The position numbers were made by a program, and so were the translations under genes. Under the pieces are notes generated by a model. It was not told where the DNA came from, did not search any database, and was given only the letters and a program-made list of their open reading frames with translations. A DNA stretch of 64,000 nucleotides from NCBI GenBank assembly GCA_039029315.1, contig JBCCGK010000017.1, positions 84,508-148,507 on the forward strand, read 5' to 3'. Below are positions 34,977 through 44,266 of the stretch, in pieces (the first letter of the stretch is position 1; each line of letters opens with the position of its first letter). The stretch comes from JBCCCJ01 sp039029315 (GTDB lineage Bacteria > Bacteroidota > Bacteroidia > J057).

Positions 34977-35372
34977 ATGAACTGGTATTGGAGTATCTCA
35001 GGCGTCTTGATGATTATCGGTGGAATCATGCATACGGTGATCGGTGAGCGCAATGTCATCAGCAAACTGAAGGCACAAAAAGACATGGCCTCATTTCCGG
35101 ACAATGAGTCTTTCAATCTGATCAGATGGTTTTGGTACTTGGGGAGTTTTGTTTCCTTTTGGGTGGGGGCGGTTGCTTTGATGATTGGCGCAGCTGACGG
35201 AATCCTGCCCGAAGAGTCTATCATTGGGAAGCTTCTTGCAAGCTTGATGTTTGGATTTTCGGTCCTGACTTTTGCCATCGTGGCCATTCTCAATCCAAAA
35301 GACCTCCAGAAGCTCTCTCAGGTAGCCATCCTGGTTCTTGTGACTGTTTTGCTGTGGATGGGATCGGTTTAG
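34977..35372 (+). CDS. Small four-helix membrane protein, unrecognised (second of the pair)
   Basis: 131 residues, same length and layout as the preceding gene: MNWYWSISGVLMIIGGIMHT for helix 1, LIRWFWYLGSFVSFWVGAVA for helix 2, IIGKLLASLMFGFSVLTFAI for helix 3 and a final helix ending LLWMGSV. Shared features include HxxxGE(K/R) after helix 1, RWFW in helix 2 and the P-E-x-x-IGKLLA block. The pair arose by tandem duplication and is transcribed together under the HxlR operator. Confidence 0.75.
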   Translation: MNWYWSISGVLMIIGGIMHTVIGERNVISKLKAQKDMASFPDNESFNLIRWFWYLGSFVSFWVGAVALMIGAADGILPEESIIGKLLASLMFGFSVLTFAIVAILNPKDLQKLSQVAILVLVTVLLWMGSV

Positions 35373-35509
35373 TGAATGCTGAGGTTTCAGAGTGGCAGGA
35401 ATGATTGCCAAGTTGGATTAAACCTTTTGGGATGGATTTAGTAACACTCAAAAAATAAGTTTTCGTTTTGCTTGATCTTTTGCACCAGTCCTGCGTCAGA
35501 AAAAACCTC

Positions 35510-35525
35510 ATGTGCCCCGGCACAT
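35510..35525. terminator. Possible terminator hairpin after the membrane-protein pair
   Basis: ATGTGCC-CC-GGCACAT forms a 7-bp stem with a two-base spacer, followed on the plus strand by TCGGTTTTTC. It lies about 140 bp after the stop at 35372. The tight loop and weak T tract make this tentative. The remainder of 35373-35663 shows no gene. Confidence 0.35.
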
Positions 35526-35663
35526 TCGGTTTTTCTTCCTTGCTCTGGTACAAAATCTCTACCCAAAACTCGAAAGCTTATTTTTCTCGTATTACTTTGA
35601 GATGGATAATTGAAAAAAAATTACCTGTTTATTCTCTTTCTAAGAAAGCATTCCTGACAATTT

Positions 35664-38198
35664 TTATTCGATAGAAGGAACAGGGGCAATATCCTCAGAG
35701 GTAAAGCTGATGACGATTCCAGACATCTTCTGAGAAACTTCCAGAAATGGTTTTACCTCGATCCGATAGCTGATCTTCTCATTTTTTCCATGGAAATGAT
35801 TCCCTGTCGCTTGCCCACTTTGGATCACAGAGTGGATTTCTTCCTGAAGTCCTTCATATTCATCCAAAAAATGAAAATCAGTAATTTTGCGATGGATGTC
35901 AGTTTGTTTTAGGGGGACATAATGAACAATAGAGGGGGTAAAAAACTGTATTCTCAGTTCCAGATCCAGCAATAGACTAATGATGCCAATGGAATTGAGT
36001 AAATAATCCACTTGTCTGTAGAGAATGATCAATTCTTTGTTTCGCTCTTCCAACTCATGATTCACTGTATGTAACTCTTCATTGACAGATTGCAGTTCTT
36101 CATTGGTGCTTTGGAGCTCTTCATTCGATGCCTGCAATTCTTCATTGGACGCTTGCAATTCTTCATTGCTGGTCTCCAACTCTTCCATTATGGTCTGTAC
36201 CTCATGATGGGAGATTTGGAGTTCCTCCTGCAATTCGAAGATCAAATCCATGGTTTCCTGGGGATCAGGAGCGGCAAGCACTCGGACTTCCGGGGAAGCC
36301 TCCATGTCTCTGCCTATTTCACGCCATTCCATTAGAAAATAAACTTCTTTCGTCGTCTTGGAGATCGGAAGAATGTCGAACAACAGGTCAAATCCCTCTT
36401 GCTCTTCTTCTCCAGGGAATACGCCCGGATACAGGACAGCCCCTTCTCCCTTGTTCAGGCGCTTGATGGCGTCCCGGACCACCACAATCAGGTGTTGTGG
36501 GATCATGGAAAGGAGATTCATCGAAGCCATTCCCTTCGACAATTGCAGATAATGTCCAGCACTGCCCACCACAAACACAATCTCAAATTCCGCATCCATG
36601 ACTACGCAACTATTCACATATCTGTCGAGCAAGGTATTCATCAACCCCATTCGAGATCTGTGTGTACGCCTATCGATCAGAGGAAAGACGGTTTCTTTGG
36701 AAGAAAAAGAAGACTGTTCCTGTAAAATGCTCGGTTGATGATAACTTTTTTTGAAAGGGGGTGTATGCCCATGATGCTGAAAAATTTTCCAATTGCTGCT
36801 TAAGGAGGAAAAATTGCTAGGCATATTGAGGATATTTTCACTGCTCCCCAACCACAAAAATCGTCCGGCCTTCAAAGAAAAATGAAAATTCAAAAACAAC
36901 TTCTCTTGAATAGGTGGCTTCAGATAGATCAGCATATTGCGACAAACAATTAAATCCATATGAATAAATGGCGGATCTTTGGTCGCATCACTGACAGAAA
37001 AGATGACCTGATTGCGTAAGTCTTTCTTGATGGTGTAGACAAATTCATCATACTCAAAATATTTCTCCACATGATTTTTCGAAACGCCTTCCATCATCGC
37101 AGGTGTATATCGCCCCATTCTGGCTATTTCCAGTGCTTGATCGTCCAGGTCAGTGGCAAGAATTTTCAGCTTGGGTGATAGTTGGTGTGCCTCACAATGG
37201 TCAAAGATCAGCATCAATAAAGAATAAACCTCTTCACCTGTCGAACAGCCACAATGCCAAATCCGCACTTCCTCCTGATTCTCTCCTGGTGAAAACAAAC
37301 GCGGTAATATATCTTTTTCTATCTTTCCGAAGGCTTCTGGATCACGGAAGAAGCCTGTAACATTGATGAGTATTTCATGAAATAACCGATCGAGCTGTTG
37401 CGGATTATTCCTGAGAAAGATCACATATTCTTCCAGATTGGCAATATCATGAGCCAACATATTTTTCTCAATCCGTCGCTGCAAGGTCCCTGTTTTGTAA
37501 TTGAAGAAATTGACCCCTTTGCTTTTGAACAGCAACTCCAGAAGATGGCGCATATGTCCATCTATAGGATCCAGTTTTGATAAACCGCCAGAGAGCTTGT
37601 CATTTTGTGGAAGATCTGTTTCTCTTTGAACCAAAGGCAAGGCAGATAGTTTTCTGGCAATATTCTCAGGATTCAGAACAAAGTCTACCATTTGGGTCTG
37701 GATCGCACTGTTAGGCATCCCCTCGAATTGCCCGCTTCTCGGATCCTGAACCAGGGTAATCCCTCCTTGTTCCTTGATGGTCTGTATGCCCTTGCTACCA
37801 TCTGTCCCAGTCCCTGACAGAATGACCCCTATGGATTGATCTTTCAAAGATTGACCAAGGGAGTGAAAAAAATGATCGATAACAAAACTGGGAAGCCGGG
37901 ATGGATGTTGGGCATCTACCTGAAGTCGATAATTGTCTATCGTCAAAAGTTTCCCCGCAGGGATCAGATATACGTGATTGGGCTGAACTTCCATCCGATC
38001 TTCAGCAGTAAGTACCGGCATTCTGGTGTCTCGGCCCAGGATCTGATCCATGAGACTGATATGCTTTCTGGAAAGATGCTGAACAATCACAAAGGCCTGA
38101 CCTGTGTTATCAGACAGATGTTGGAACAGTTCTTCCAATGCCTTTAAGCCACCAGCAGAGGCCCCAATTCCTACAATCGTGAAGGGTTTCAGTATCAT
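35664..38198 (-). CDS. CheB-CheR hybrid with coiled coil and PAS domain, no kinase
   Basis: 844 residues. CheB methylesterase (about 5-190) has the catalytic triad: Ser14 in GIGASAGGLKAL, His41 in VIVQHLSRKH, and the Asp of VILSGTGTDGSKGI near 131. A CheR methyltransferase (about 210-475) follows, with ILINVTGFFRDPEAFGKIEK, IWHCGCSTGEEVYSLLMLIF and LIVCRNMLIYLK, the SAM-binding signatures. A PAS-like region follows, then a long S-helix coiled coil with repeated [EQ]ELxxSNEEL heptads (about 670-730) and a terminal PAS domain (about 735-840). The histidine-kinase end found in its divergent paralogue is missing. It is co-transcribed with the PAS/zinc-motif gene 9 bp upstream. No classical chemotaxis gene is visible in the window. 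Confidence 0.95.
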   Translation of the reverse strand: MILKPFTIVGIGASAGGLKALEELFQHLSDNTGQAFVIVQHLSRKHISLMDQILGRDTRMPVLTAEDRMEVQPNHVYLIPAGKLLTIDNYRLQVDAQHPSRLPSFVIDHFFHSLGQSLKDQSIGVILSGTGTDGSKGIQTIKEQGGITLVQDPRSGQFEGMPNSAIQTQMVDFVLNPENIARKLSALPLVQRETDLPQNDKLSGGLSKLDPIDGHMRHLLELLFKSKGVNFFNYKTGTLQRRIEKNMLAHDIANLEEYVIFLRNNPQQLDRLFHEILINVTGFFRDPEAFGKIEKDILPRLFSPGENQEEVRIWHCGCSTGEEVYSLLMLIFDHCEAHQLSPKLKILATDLDDQALEIARMGRYTPAMMEGVSKNHVEKYFEYDEFVYTIKKDLRNQVIFSVSDATKDPPFIHMDLIVCRNMLIYLKPPIQEKLFLNFHFSLKAGRFLWLGSSENILNMPSNFSSLSSNWKIFQHHGHTPPFKKSYHQPSILQEQSSFSSKETVFPLIDRRTHRSRMGLMNTLLDRYVNSCVVMDAEFEIVFVVGSAGHYLQLSKGMASMNLLSMIPQHLIVVVRDAIKRLNKGEGAVLYPGVFPGEEEQEGFDLLFDILPISKTTKEVYFLMEWREIGRDMEASPEVRVLAAPDPQETMDLIFELQEELQISHHEVQTIMEELETSNEELQASNEELQASNEELQSTNEELQSVNEELHTVNHELEERNKELIILYRQVDYLLNSIGIISLLLDLELRIQFFTPSIVHYVPLKQTDIHRKITDFHFLDEYEGLQEEIHSVIQSGQATGNHFHGKNEKISYRIEVKPFLEVSQKMSGIVISFTSEDIAPVPSIE

Positions 38199-38207
38199 AG
38201 AGCGGCT

Positions 38208-38732
38208 TCAGTTGACATACAATTTTTTGACATCCGCCAGACACTTTGGACAAATGTCATAGGAGATTTTCCATATAGCATCAAAATCCAGAGGAAGTTC
38301 ATGAATCTTGAGGGGATCTGTCCACACAAGATTTATCCCCAGTCGATTACAAATGCTGCACCGCTTGATCACCCCTTTGCTATGATACATCAAGCTGATT
38401 GGTCGTTCAAAAGGTACAATGGCTTCTATTTCGTTCTCAAAATGGATATGTAGATCTTTGTCGCAGGATAGGCGCATACGCATGAAGCGGGCCTGGGTAG
38501 GGGAATCACAGCGATAGGGAAGCTCTATCTGTTTCTCAGTCAATCGCACTCGCTTGAACAACACATGATAATACATTCGCGTCGTATCCCCTTGAACAAT
38601 CCTCAGTAAGTCTTGCCCAATCCAAGTCTGCGGATCGACAAAGGTCGCTCCATTTTCCTGGCCAAACTGCAGGAATCCCTCATTGATGTCAAAAATGACA
38701 TTGTTACGATCAATTGTATATTCACTCAGCAT
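38208..38732 (-). CDS. PAS-like protein with C-terminal CxxC...CxxC zinc-type motif
   Basis: 174 residues. The first 110 residues resemble a PAS/PYP light or small-ligand sensor fold: IDRNNVIFDINEGFLQFGQE and WIGQDLLRIVQGDTTRMYYH; the rest carry VPFERPISLMYHSKGVIKRC. The end has CSICNRLG (about 125) and DICPKCLADVK (about 162), two CxxC pairs that should bind a metal. This tail occurs in small PAS proteins that pair with signalling systems. It is first in an operon with the CheB-CheR hybrid and is divergent from the larger one. What it senses is unknown. Confidence 0.72.
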   Translation of the reverse strand: MLSEYTIDRNNVIFDINEGFLQFGQENGATFVDPQTWIGQDLLRIVQGDTTRMYYHVLFKRVRLTEKQIELPYRCDSPTQARFMRMRLSCDKDLHIHFENEIEAIVPFERPISLMYHSKGVIKRCSICNRLGINLVWTDPLKIHELPLDFDAIWKISYDICPKCLADVKKLYVN

Positions 38733-39107
38733 AGTAGGTAATCAAGCGTTGTGAAAATCCGAAATAGATGTAATGAAAATAATGGTTTTGAGCAGGGTTT
38801 CCAATTTCCCTGATATGGCCTGAGCAATCAGTCATGTTTAATTCTGATCTGATATGTAATTTTTTCTCTAAAAAACAATTCTGAATTCTGTCATAATTTT
38901 TCCAAATTTCTGTCAGACATTCAGCTCTTCAGGTTTCCTATTCTACATGCTGGCTCGCCCATCTGGCAAATCCTTATTCTACCTGCTCAACAACTACGAT
39001 GGAATAACGACCAAGGAACCGACAAAAATATTCAGATGTTAGGAGGTAAGGATTGAGGCATTTTCGCTATTTTTTGATCATGGTACTGCCGAACAAAAAC
39101 GCCATAT
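38733..39107. other. Divergent control region of the two CheB-CheR operons
   Basis: A gap of 375 bp between divergently transcribed signalling genes. It is AT-rich with many T/A tracts (for example 38860-38915), but I see no perfect TAnnTTTG box, strong palindrome or reading frame that supports a gene. It must contain the promoters of both operons. Confidence 0.5.
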
Positions 39108-42100
39108 ATGACCCAGATTGTACATTCTACCTCTTCCAAACAGGATACTTCCCCTTCTCTTATCGTTGGAATTGGCGCCTCTGCAGGCGGCCTTCAAGCA
39201 CTTGATGCCTTCTTTGAGGCTGTTGAGACTCCAAGTCCCTATACTTTCATTGTGATCCAGCACTTGTCTCCCCATTATAAGAGTCATATGCTGGAATTGA
39301 TGGCCAACAAGACTCGCTTGACTGTAGCCTATGCCAAGGACCGAATGCCTCTTCAATCCAATCATTTGTATCTAATTTCTCCTGGCACAACCTTAGTGGT
39401 CGACGAAAACGGATTCAACATCGGTGATAGGGGGGAAAGACAAAGTCCTGATTTCTCAATTAATCGTTTTTTTCAATCCCTGGCCGAAACCTATGGCCAA
39501 AAGGCAATTGCGATCGTGCTGTCTGGTACTGGCAGTGATGGGACGCACGGAATCCGATCAATCAAATCACATGGAGGGACAGTCATGGTCCAACGCCCTG
39601 ATTCTGCCAAATTTGACGGGATGCCGCGGAATGCGCTCTTTACGGGTCTGGCAGATTATGAAATCGCGCCTGAAGAAATGTTTTCCAGTATCAAAGCCCT
39701 TATAGAAAAAGAGAAACAGCCCAGTCTGGATGGAGAATCTGAGCAGGACACCCTTTATGAGATGTTGACACTCATCAAACAACAGACTGGACATGATTTT
39801 CATCGGTATAGAATTGATATGCTCATTCGTCGCATTGGACGGCGAATGACCACTCTGCAGATTCCAAATCTGACATCTTATGCGAGTCTATTGCATCGCA
39901 AGGCGGAAGAAGTAACTCTTCTCCGACGTGAACTTCTTCTTGGAGTGACTCGTTTTTTCATGGACCCTGATGTCTTTGCCTATGTGGAAGAACACATCAT
40001 TCCTAATCTATTCAATCAGGCCCAGAATCGCAATATCAGAGTCTGGGTTCCGGCATGTGCTACGGGGGAGGAAGTCTATACCATCGCCATTTTGCTGCAC
40101 GAATATACCAAAACATTGTCCCACAGATACATAATCAAGATTTTTGGGACAGATGTGAATGAAGAAGCTGTCAGTTTTGCGAGTGTTGGCCACTATCCGG
40201 AAGGGATCTCCAATGACATCAGCAAAGAGCGACTTAACCAATATTTTTCCAGAACGAACAGTGGCTATCAGGTGACCAAACAGATTCGGGACATGATTGT
40301 CTTCACGAGTCATGATATTATTTCCAATGCTCCCTTCAACCGAATGGATTTCATTTCATGCAGAAATCTTCTGGTTTCCTTCCAATCTGGTCTCCAACAG
40401 CGAGTCATTGCTTTGTTCAATTTTTCTTTGAATCAGGGAGGATACCTCCTCTTGGGAAGCAATGAATCTGCCAAACTGCATCAGGAAATTTTCTCTCCTG
40501 AATCAGAAACTCATAAGGTCTATCGATCCGTTTATTCCACAAGGTCTGCGGTTGTGGACCGACACGCTTCCAACTCTTCCCCAGATCAAAGACAGAGCAG
40601 AAAATTTGAGCCGATTTATCGTTATGCTCCACGCAAAAACTTAAAAAATTTGATCCTGGAGGCCAATAATCAGCTCATTACAGAAGAACTTGCGACTGCT
40701 TGTCTGGTCGTCAATCAGCAGTTGGAGTTGATTCGATATTTTGGAAAAGCAGACCGCTTCTTGTATGTCCCCAATGAGCCGACCAACTGGAACCTCATGA
40801 AAATGATGAATGTAGAATTGGCGGCTTCTATCAGTGCAGGAGTCAGGAAGGCTATCTCCATGAACGAGAAGGTCTGCTACCCTCATCTACATTGTCGGAC
40901 CACAGCTGGGAGCTTTGTCAAACTGGATCTCATCCTCCGTCCATACAAGATTGCACAACTGGATCAACAACTGATTTTTGTGATTCTTCGCGAAATCGAA
41001 TCTGAGAGCTCTGAACCTCCTGCCAGTAATCCAGGAGAAGCTTCTCAAATTCATTTGCAAGAAAGAATCAAGGACCTGGAGCAGGAATTGACCATCACCC
41101 GGGAGAATCTTCAGGCAACCATCGAAGAACTACAGACTTCCAATGAGGAGTTGATGGCCTCGAATGAAGAGTTGCAAGGTACCAATGAAGAACTGCAGTC
41201 TGTCAATGAAGAACTGTATACCATTAATGCAGAACATCAATCAACCATTGAGCAGTTGACTCAGCTCAACAACGATATCGACAATCTTCTTCAATCCGGC
41301 GAGGTCGGCATCATCTTTTTGGATGAGAAACTCCAAATTCGACGCTTCAATCAAACCATTGCCACTGAAATCAACATCAGACAGAGTGATATTGGTCGAC
41401 CGTTCGGACACTTTTCCTCTAAGTTGTTTTATCCAGATTTTCTAAAAGACACACAGGAGGTACTGAAATCAGGAGAAAAAAATCAAAAAGAAATCCTCAG
41501 TGAGAGTGGTAAATGGTTTTTTCTCAGTTTGATGCCTTACATGAATATTTACAAAGAAGTGAGCGGGATTGTGATTACCCTTACCGACATCTCACAAGTC
41601 AAAGACAGCCAACATCTCAAGCACACCATTGAAGAATTGGCAGTAGCCCGACAACAGGTCTCAGATGTTGAAAAACAGCTAGGTGCCTTTACGAACTCCT
41701 TCAGAGAAAGAGAAGAGGCATTCAGACAAGCGCAGCAAGAAATTCCTTTTGTGCAAATATTGGTCGATCATAGAGGCAATGGAAAATCATTGTATGCCGC
41801 CAATCAGGGGTTTGATCTTCTGAAGATTCACCAAATAGAGCAGGCGGAACTCCCCTTGAAGGAGATCATTCCAGATCAACTTGCTGATCACATAACAGAA
41901 CTGATTCCAGCGGTGATTTCTTCTGGAGAGAAGCAACAAATGGACCTCCCTATCACTATAGGAGAGGCGGTATTTCAGGTCAAATGCACCTTAATTCCCG
42001 TAAAAAAGCATTGCTGTCTCATCCTCCTTGAGGATATTTCCACGAAATTCTTGCTACAAAAGAAAGAAGATCGCCTACAAGAGCTTGTCAGGTTGATTTC

Positions 42101-43106
42101 GGACAAAATTCCTGATTCATCGCTTCTGCTCTTTGATACAGGCCTTAAGGTCATCCAGAATGGAGGTCCTTATTTCTCTAGGCAGGTAACTGGAAGATCC
42201 CTCAAGCAAGTCTTTCGTTCCAGTATACGTAAGCAATTGGGAGAGGCCTTCATGCTCACCTTGGCCGGTGATCAATTTGTCCGAGAGGTGCGGCACAAAA
42301 GTGAGATATTCTTATATCATTTCTTCCCTGTTCATGGCTTGGAGGAGGTGCCCTATGCAGGGATGATTATCATCCAAAAAATCACAAATATCAAGAAAGT
42401 AAAACGAGACCTGGAAGCCAGAATCGTAGATCTGGAACAATTTGCCCATGCAGTCTCTCATGATCTAAAAACGCCTCTACGATCCATTGTAGGGTTCGCT
42501 CAATTGTTGAAGAATCGCTATGCCGAGCAATTGGACAGTAAAGCCCAGGAATTCATAGATTTCATCGTGAACAATACCATGAGGATGAACGATCTGATCG
42601 TCAATGTCCTCAAATATTCTACCCTGGACAGAGAAAATGCCCCTGTAGAAGTGGTAAATACAAAAGAGATGGTCGATCAGTTAGCAGAAACGGTCAAACA
42701 TGCCATGCCTAAACAAAAGGTCAATATTGTTGTCGGTGAGTTGCCTGAGATTATGGCTAACCCTGCCCATCTCCTGCAATTGTTCCAGAATCTGATTGAA
42801 AATGGCCTCAAATTCAATGAAAAGAAAAACAAACAGATCCACATATTTCACAAACAGCACGATGGTCATTGGATTTTTGCCATCAAAGACAATGGGATAG
42901 GCATTGAAGCGAAATATCATACCCAGATTTTTTCCATTTTTCAGCACTTGAATGACCGAGAAAAGTACAAAGGCAATGGAATCGGGCTGGCATTGTGCAA
43001 ACGAGTTACGGAAAAAATGAATGGAGATATTTGGGTCGAATCGACGACCGGGGAAGGATCTACTTTTTATGTAAAAATACCTATTAGACCTGTTTCGCGG
43101 TCTTGA
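39108..43106 (+). CDS. CheB-CheR-PAS-histidine kinase hybrid
   Basis: 1332 residues. CheB (about 18-205): Ser25 in GIGASAGGLQAL, His52 in FIVIQHLSPHY and IVLSGTGSDGTHGI. CheR (about 215-485): LLLGVTRFFMDPDVFAYVEE, VWVPACATGEEVYTIAILLH, FISCRNLLVSFQ. An S-helix coiled coil (about 640-730) has LQTSNEELMASNEELQGTNE heptads, followed by PAS domains (about 730-830 and 870-980, plus a third before the kinase). The kinase ends with HisKA HAVSHDLKTPLRSIVGFAQL (about 1115, phosphoacceptor His) and HATPase motifs NLIENGLKFNE, IKDNGIGIE and GNGIGLALCKR. The HATPase is the last domain. No response regulator gene is adjacent. Confidence 0.96.
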   Translation: MTQIVHSTSSKQDTSPSLIVGIGASAGGLQALDAFFEAVETPSPYTFIVIQHLSPHYKSHMLELMANKTRLTVAYAKDRMPLQSNHLYLISPGTTLVVDENGFNIGDRGERQSPDFSINRFFQSLAETYGQKAIAIVLSGTGSDGTHGIRSIKSHGGTVMVQRPDSAKFDGMPRNALFTGLADYEIAPEEMFSSIKALIEKEKQPSLDGESEQDTLYEMLTLIKQQTGHDFHRYRIDMLIRRIGRRMTTLQIPNLTSYASLLHRKAEEVTLLRRELLLGVTRFFMDPDVFAYVEEHIIPNLFNQAQNRNIRVWVPACATGEEVYTIAILLHEYTKTLSHRYIIKIFGTDVNEEAVSFASVGHYPEGISNDISKERLNQYFSRTNSGYQVTKQIRDMIVFTSHDIISNAPFNRMDFISCRNLLVSFQSGLQQRVIALFNFSLNQGGYLLLGSNESAKLHQEIFSPESETHKVYRSVYSTRSAVVDRHASNSSPDQRQSRKFEPIYRYAPRKNLKNLILEANNQLITEELATACLVVNQQLELIRYFGKADRFLYVPNEPTNWNLMKMMNVELAASISAGVRKAISMNEKVCYPHLHCRTTAGSFVKLDLILRPYKIAQLDQQLIFVILREIESESSEPPASNPGEASQIHLQERIKDLEQELTITRENLQATIEELQTSNEELMASNEELQGTNEELQSVNEELYTINAEHQSTIEQLTQLNNDIDNLLQSGEVGIIFLDEKLQIRRFNQTIATEINIRQSDIGRPFGHFSSKLFYPDFLKDTQEVLKSGEKNQKEILSESGKWFFLSLMPYMNIYKEVSGIVITLTDISQVKDSQHLKHTIEELAVARQQVSDVEKQLGAFTNSFREREEAFRQAQQEIPFVQILVDHRGNGKSLYAANQGFDLLKIHQIEQAELPLKEIIPDQLADHITELIPAVISSGEKQQMDLPITIGEAVFQVKCTLIPVKKHCCLILLEDISTKFLLQKKEDRLQELVRLISDKIPDSSLLLFDTGLKVIQNGGPYFSRQVTGRSLKQVFRSSIRKQLGEAFMLTLAGDQFVREVRHKSEIFLYHFFPVHGLEEVPYAGMIIIQKITNIKKVKRDLEARIVDLEQFAHAVSHDLKTPLRSIVGFAQLLKNRYAEQLDSKAQEFIDFIVNNTMRMNDLIVNVLKYSTLDRENAPVEVVNTKEMVDQLAETVKHAMPKQKVNIVVGELPEIMANPAHLLQLFQNLIENGLKFNEKKNKQIHIFHKQHDGHWIFAIKDNGIGIEAKYHTQIFSIFQHLNDREKYKGNGIGLALCKRVTEKMNGDIWVESTTGEGSTFYVKIPIRPVSRS

Positions 43107-43155
43107 GCAGGTAATAAATTTGAGCAAAATTCTTCTCGTCAAAAAGCTTTTTTTC

Positions 43156-43197
43156 ATATCAGGGATCAATGAGTGATGGATCCCTGATATTTTTTTT
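43156..43197 (+). terminator. Rho-independent terminator after the CheB-CheR kinase gene
   Basis: ATATCAGGGATC (43156-43167) and GATCCCTGATAT (43179-43190) form a perfect 12-bp stem with an 11-base loop, followed by seven T (43191-43197). It lies 50 bp after the stop at 43106. Confidence 0.9.
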
Positions 43198-43437
43198 ATC
43201 CAAGAACGAAAAAGTATGCAGATTGTCAGGGAGTTACTTCATCTCAGACACAACCAAATTACCGAAACCACCTTTGACCACATCCTACAACCACCAAGTA
43301 TTCCATGTCAAAAATTACTACAAAGCGATCTGGAAATGTTCAAAAAGATGAGTTTGTTTGTCTCATGAAACACGCTTGAATCAGCTGAAACCCTAAAAAA
43401 GTTTCGATTCGAACAACAAAGACTCATTTGCTTTTAC

Positions 43438-43965
43438 ATGCTGCTCAACCGAATTAACAACCGACTCCAAGCCTCTCTTATTGAAAGTGGAAAAATCAGC
43501 CTCAACTATAGTTTGACAGATTTGTCTGTGATCCTACGAGAAGTTGTATTCACCAACCGCTTTCTTGCCAAAGAAAAAAATCAACAATTAGATCTGGAAA
43601 TCATGGCGCATCCAGTTATGCGGATGGACCGTTTTCGTATGGAAGAGATTTTTGATCACCTCATCAACAATGCCATACAATTCACGCCTTTTGGCAAAAA
43701 CATCCAGGTCCGACTCCTAGAACATCAAGGGAGAATCAGGGTAGAGATCGAGGACCAGGGACAGGGCCTAAGTCAGGCAGATCAGGAACGACTATTCAGT
43801 AGATATGTTCGCCTAAGTACTCAGTCTTCTGGAGGAAAAAGTTCTATCGGTCTGGGCCTGTCTATCACCAAACGATTGGTAGAGTTACATGGAGGACAGA
43901 TCTGGGCTAGCAGCGAGGGAAGGCATCAAGGAACTACCTTTATCGTGGAATTTGAGAAGTTTTGA
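43438..43965 (+). CDS. Histidine kinase remnant: HATPase domain without a working HisKA domain
   Basis: 175 residues from the ATG at 43438. The HATPase is complete: N box MEEIFDHLINNAIQFTPFGK (about 77-96), G1 EDQGQGLSQADQERLFSRYV, and GIGLGLSITKRLVELHGGQI. Before it lies only the end of a DHp helix (NNRLQASLIESGKISLNYSL). The phosphoacceptor part is found 130 bp upstream in another frame: the ATG at 43305 opens MSKITTKRSGNVQKDEFVCL and MKHA before a TGA at 43377, resembling the KDEF(I/V)xLxSHELxTPL box with the Leu-Arg-Thr-Pro part lost. The spacing is also too short for a full DHp hairpin. This is a kinase gene broken by a frameshift and deletion, or an ATPase-only product. Confidence 0.7.
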   Translation: MLLNRINNRLQASLIESGKISLNYSLTDLSVILREVVFTNRFLAKEKNQQLDLEIMAHPVMRMDRFRMEEIFDHLINNAIQFTPFGKNIQVRLLEHQGRIRVEIEDQGQGLSQADQERLFSRYVRLSTQSSGGKSSIGLGLSITKRLVELHGGQIWASSEGRHQGTTFIVEFEKF

Positions 43966-43997
43966 TGTTACCAGCCTGTTTTCTTCTAAGAACAGGA

Positions 43998-44029
43998 TAA
44001 GAGCATTCTAACAGGGTAGAATGCTCTTA
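43998..44029. terminator. Strong hairpin after the kinase remnant
   Basis: TAAGAGCATTCTA (43998-44010) and TAGAATGCTCTTA (44017-44029) form a perfect 13-bp stem with a six-base loop. It begins 33 bp after the stop at 43965 and abuts the end of the foldback element at 44027. The T tract is short, so it may be a terminator or part of the element. Confidence 0.6.
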
Positions 44030-44193
44030 GAGACTGTTTGAACATCTGACACTTATTTTTTGTATGCGTCTTTTTTCCTCATTCTGCGGCTTTTTTTGTT
44101 CTCATAGCACCACTATGAGAACAAAAAAGAGCCTTGCCTGAGAAAAAAATATACGATAAAAATTCTCAGAACAGATTCCTAAACAGTCTCTAA
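44027..44193. mobile_element. Foldback MITE-like element, 167 bp, near-complete palindrome
   Basis: The ends are perfect 13-bp inverted repeats, TTAGAGACTGTTT (44027-44039) and AAACAGTCTCTAA (44181-44193). The middle has a perfect 16-bp stem, TTTTTTGTTCTCATAG (44092-44107) and its complement (44113-44128), around CACCA. The two halves also align imperfectly along their whole length, so the element folds into one long hairpin. The 16-mer AGAGACTGTTTGAACA at its left end recurs at 62434-62449. No open frame of note. It fits a non-autonomous relic of an insertion sequence. Confidence 0.85.
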
Positions 44194-44266
44194 ATCTTTG
44201 GGGTATGTTCGTCAGATCAATGACAGGAACAAATCCGATTGTTGAAGATCCGACAAGCAGATTTGC

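Noticed and set aside
43169..43351. Small plus-strand ORF over the terminator and the DHp fragment
   Set aside because: It starts inside the terminator hairpin and resembles no protein; the kinase fragment is in a different frame.
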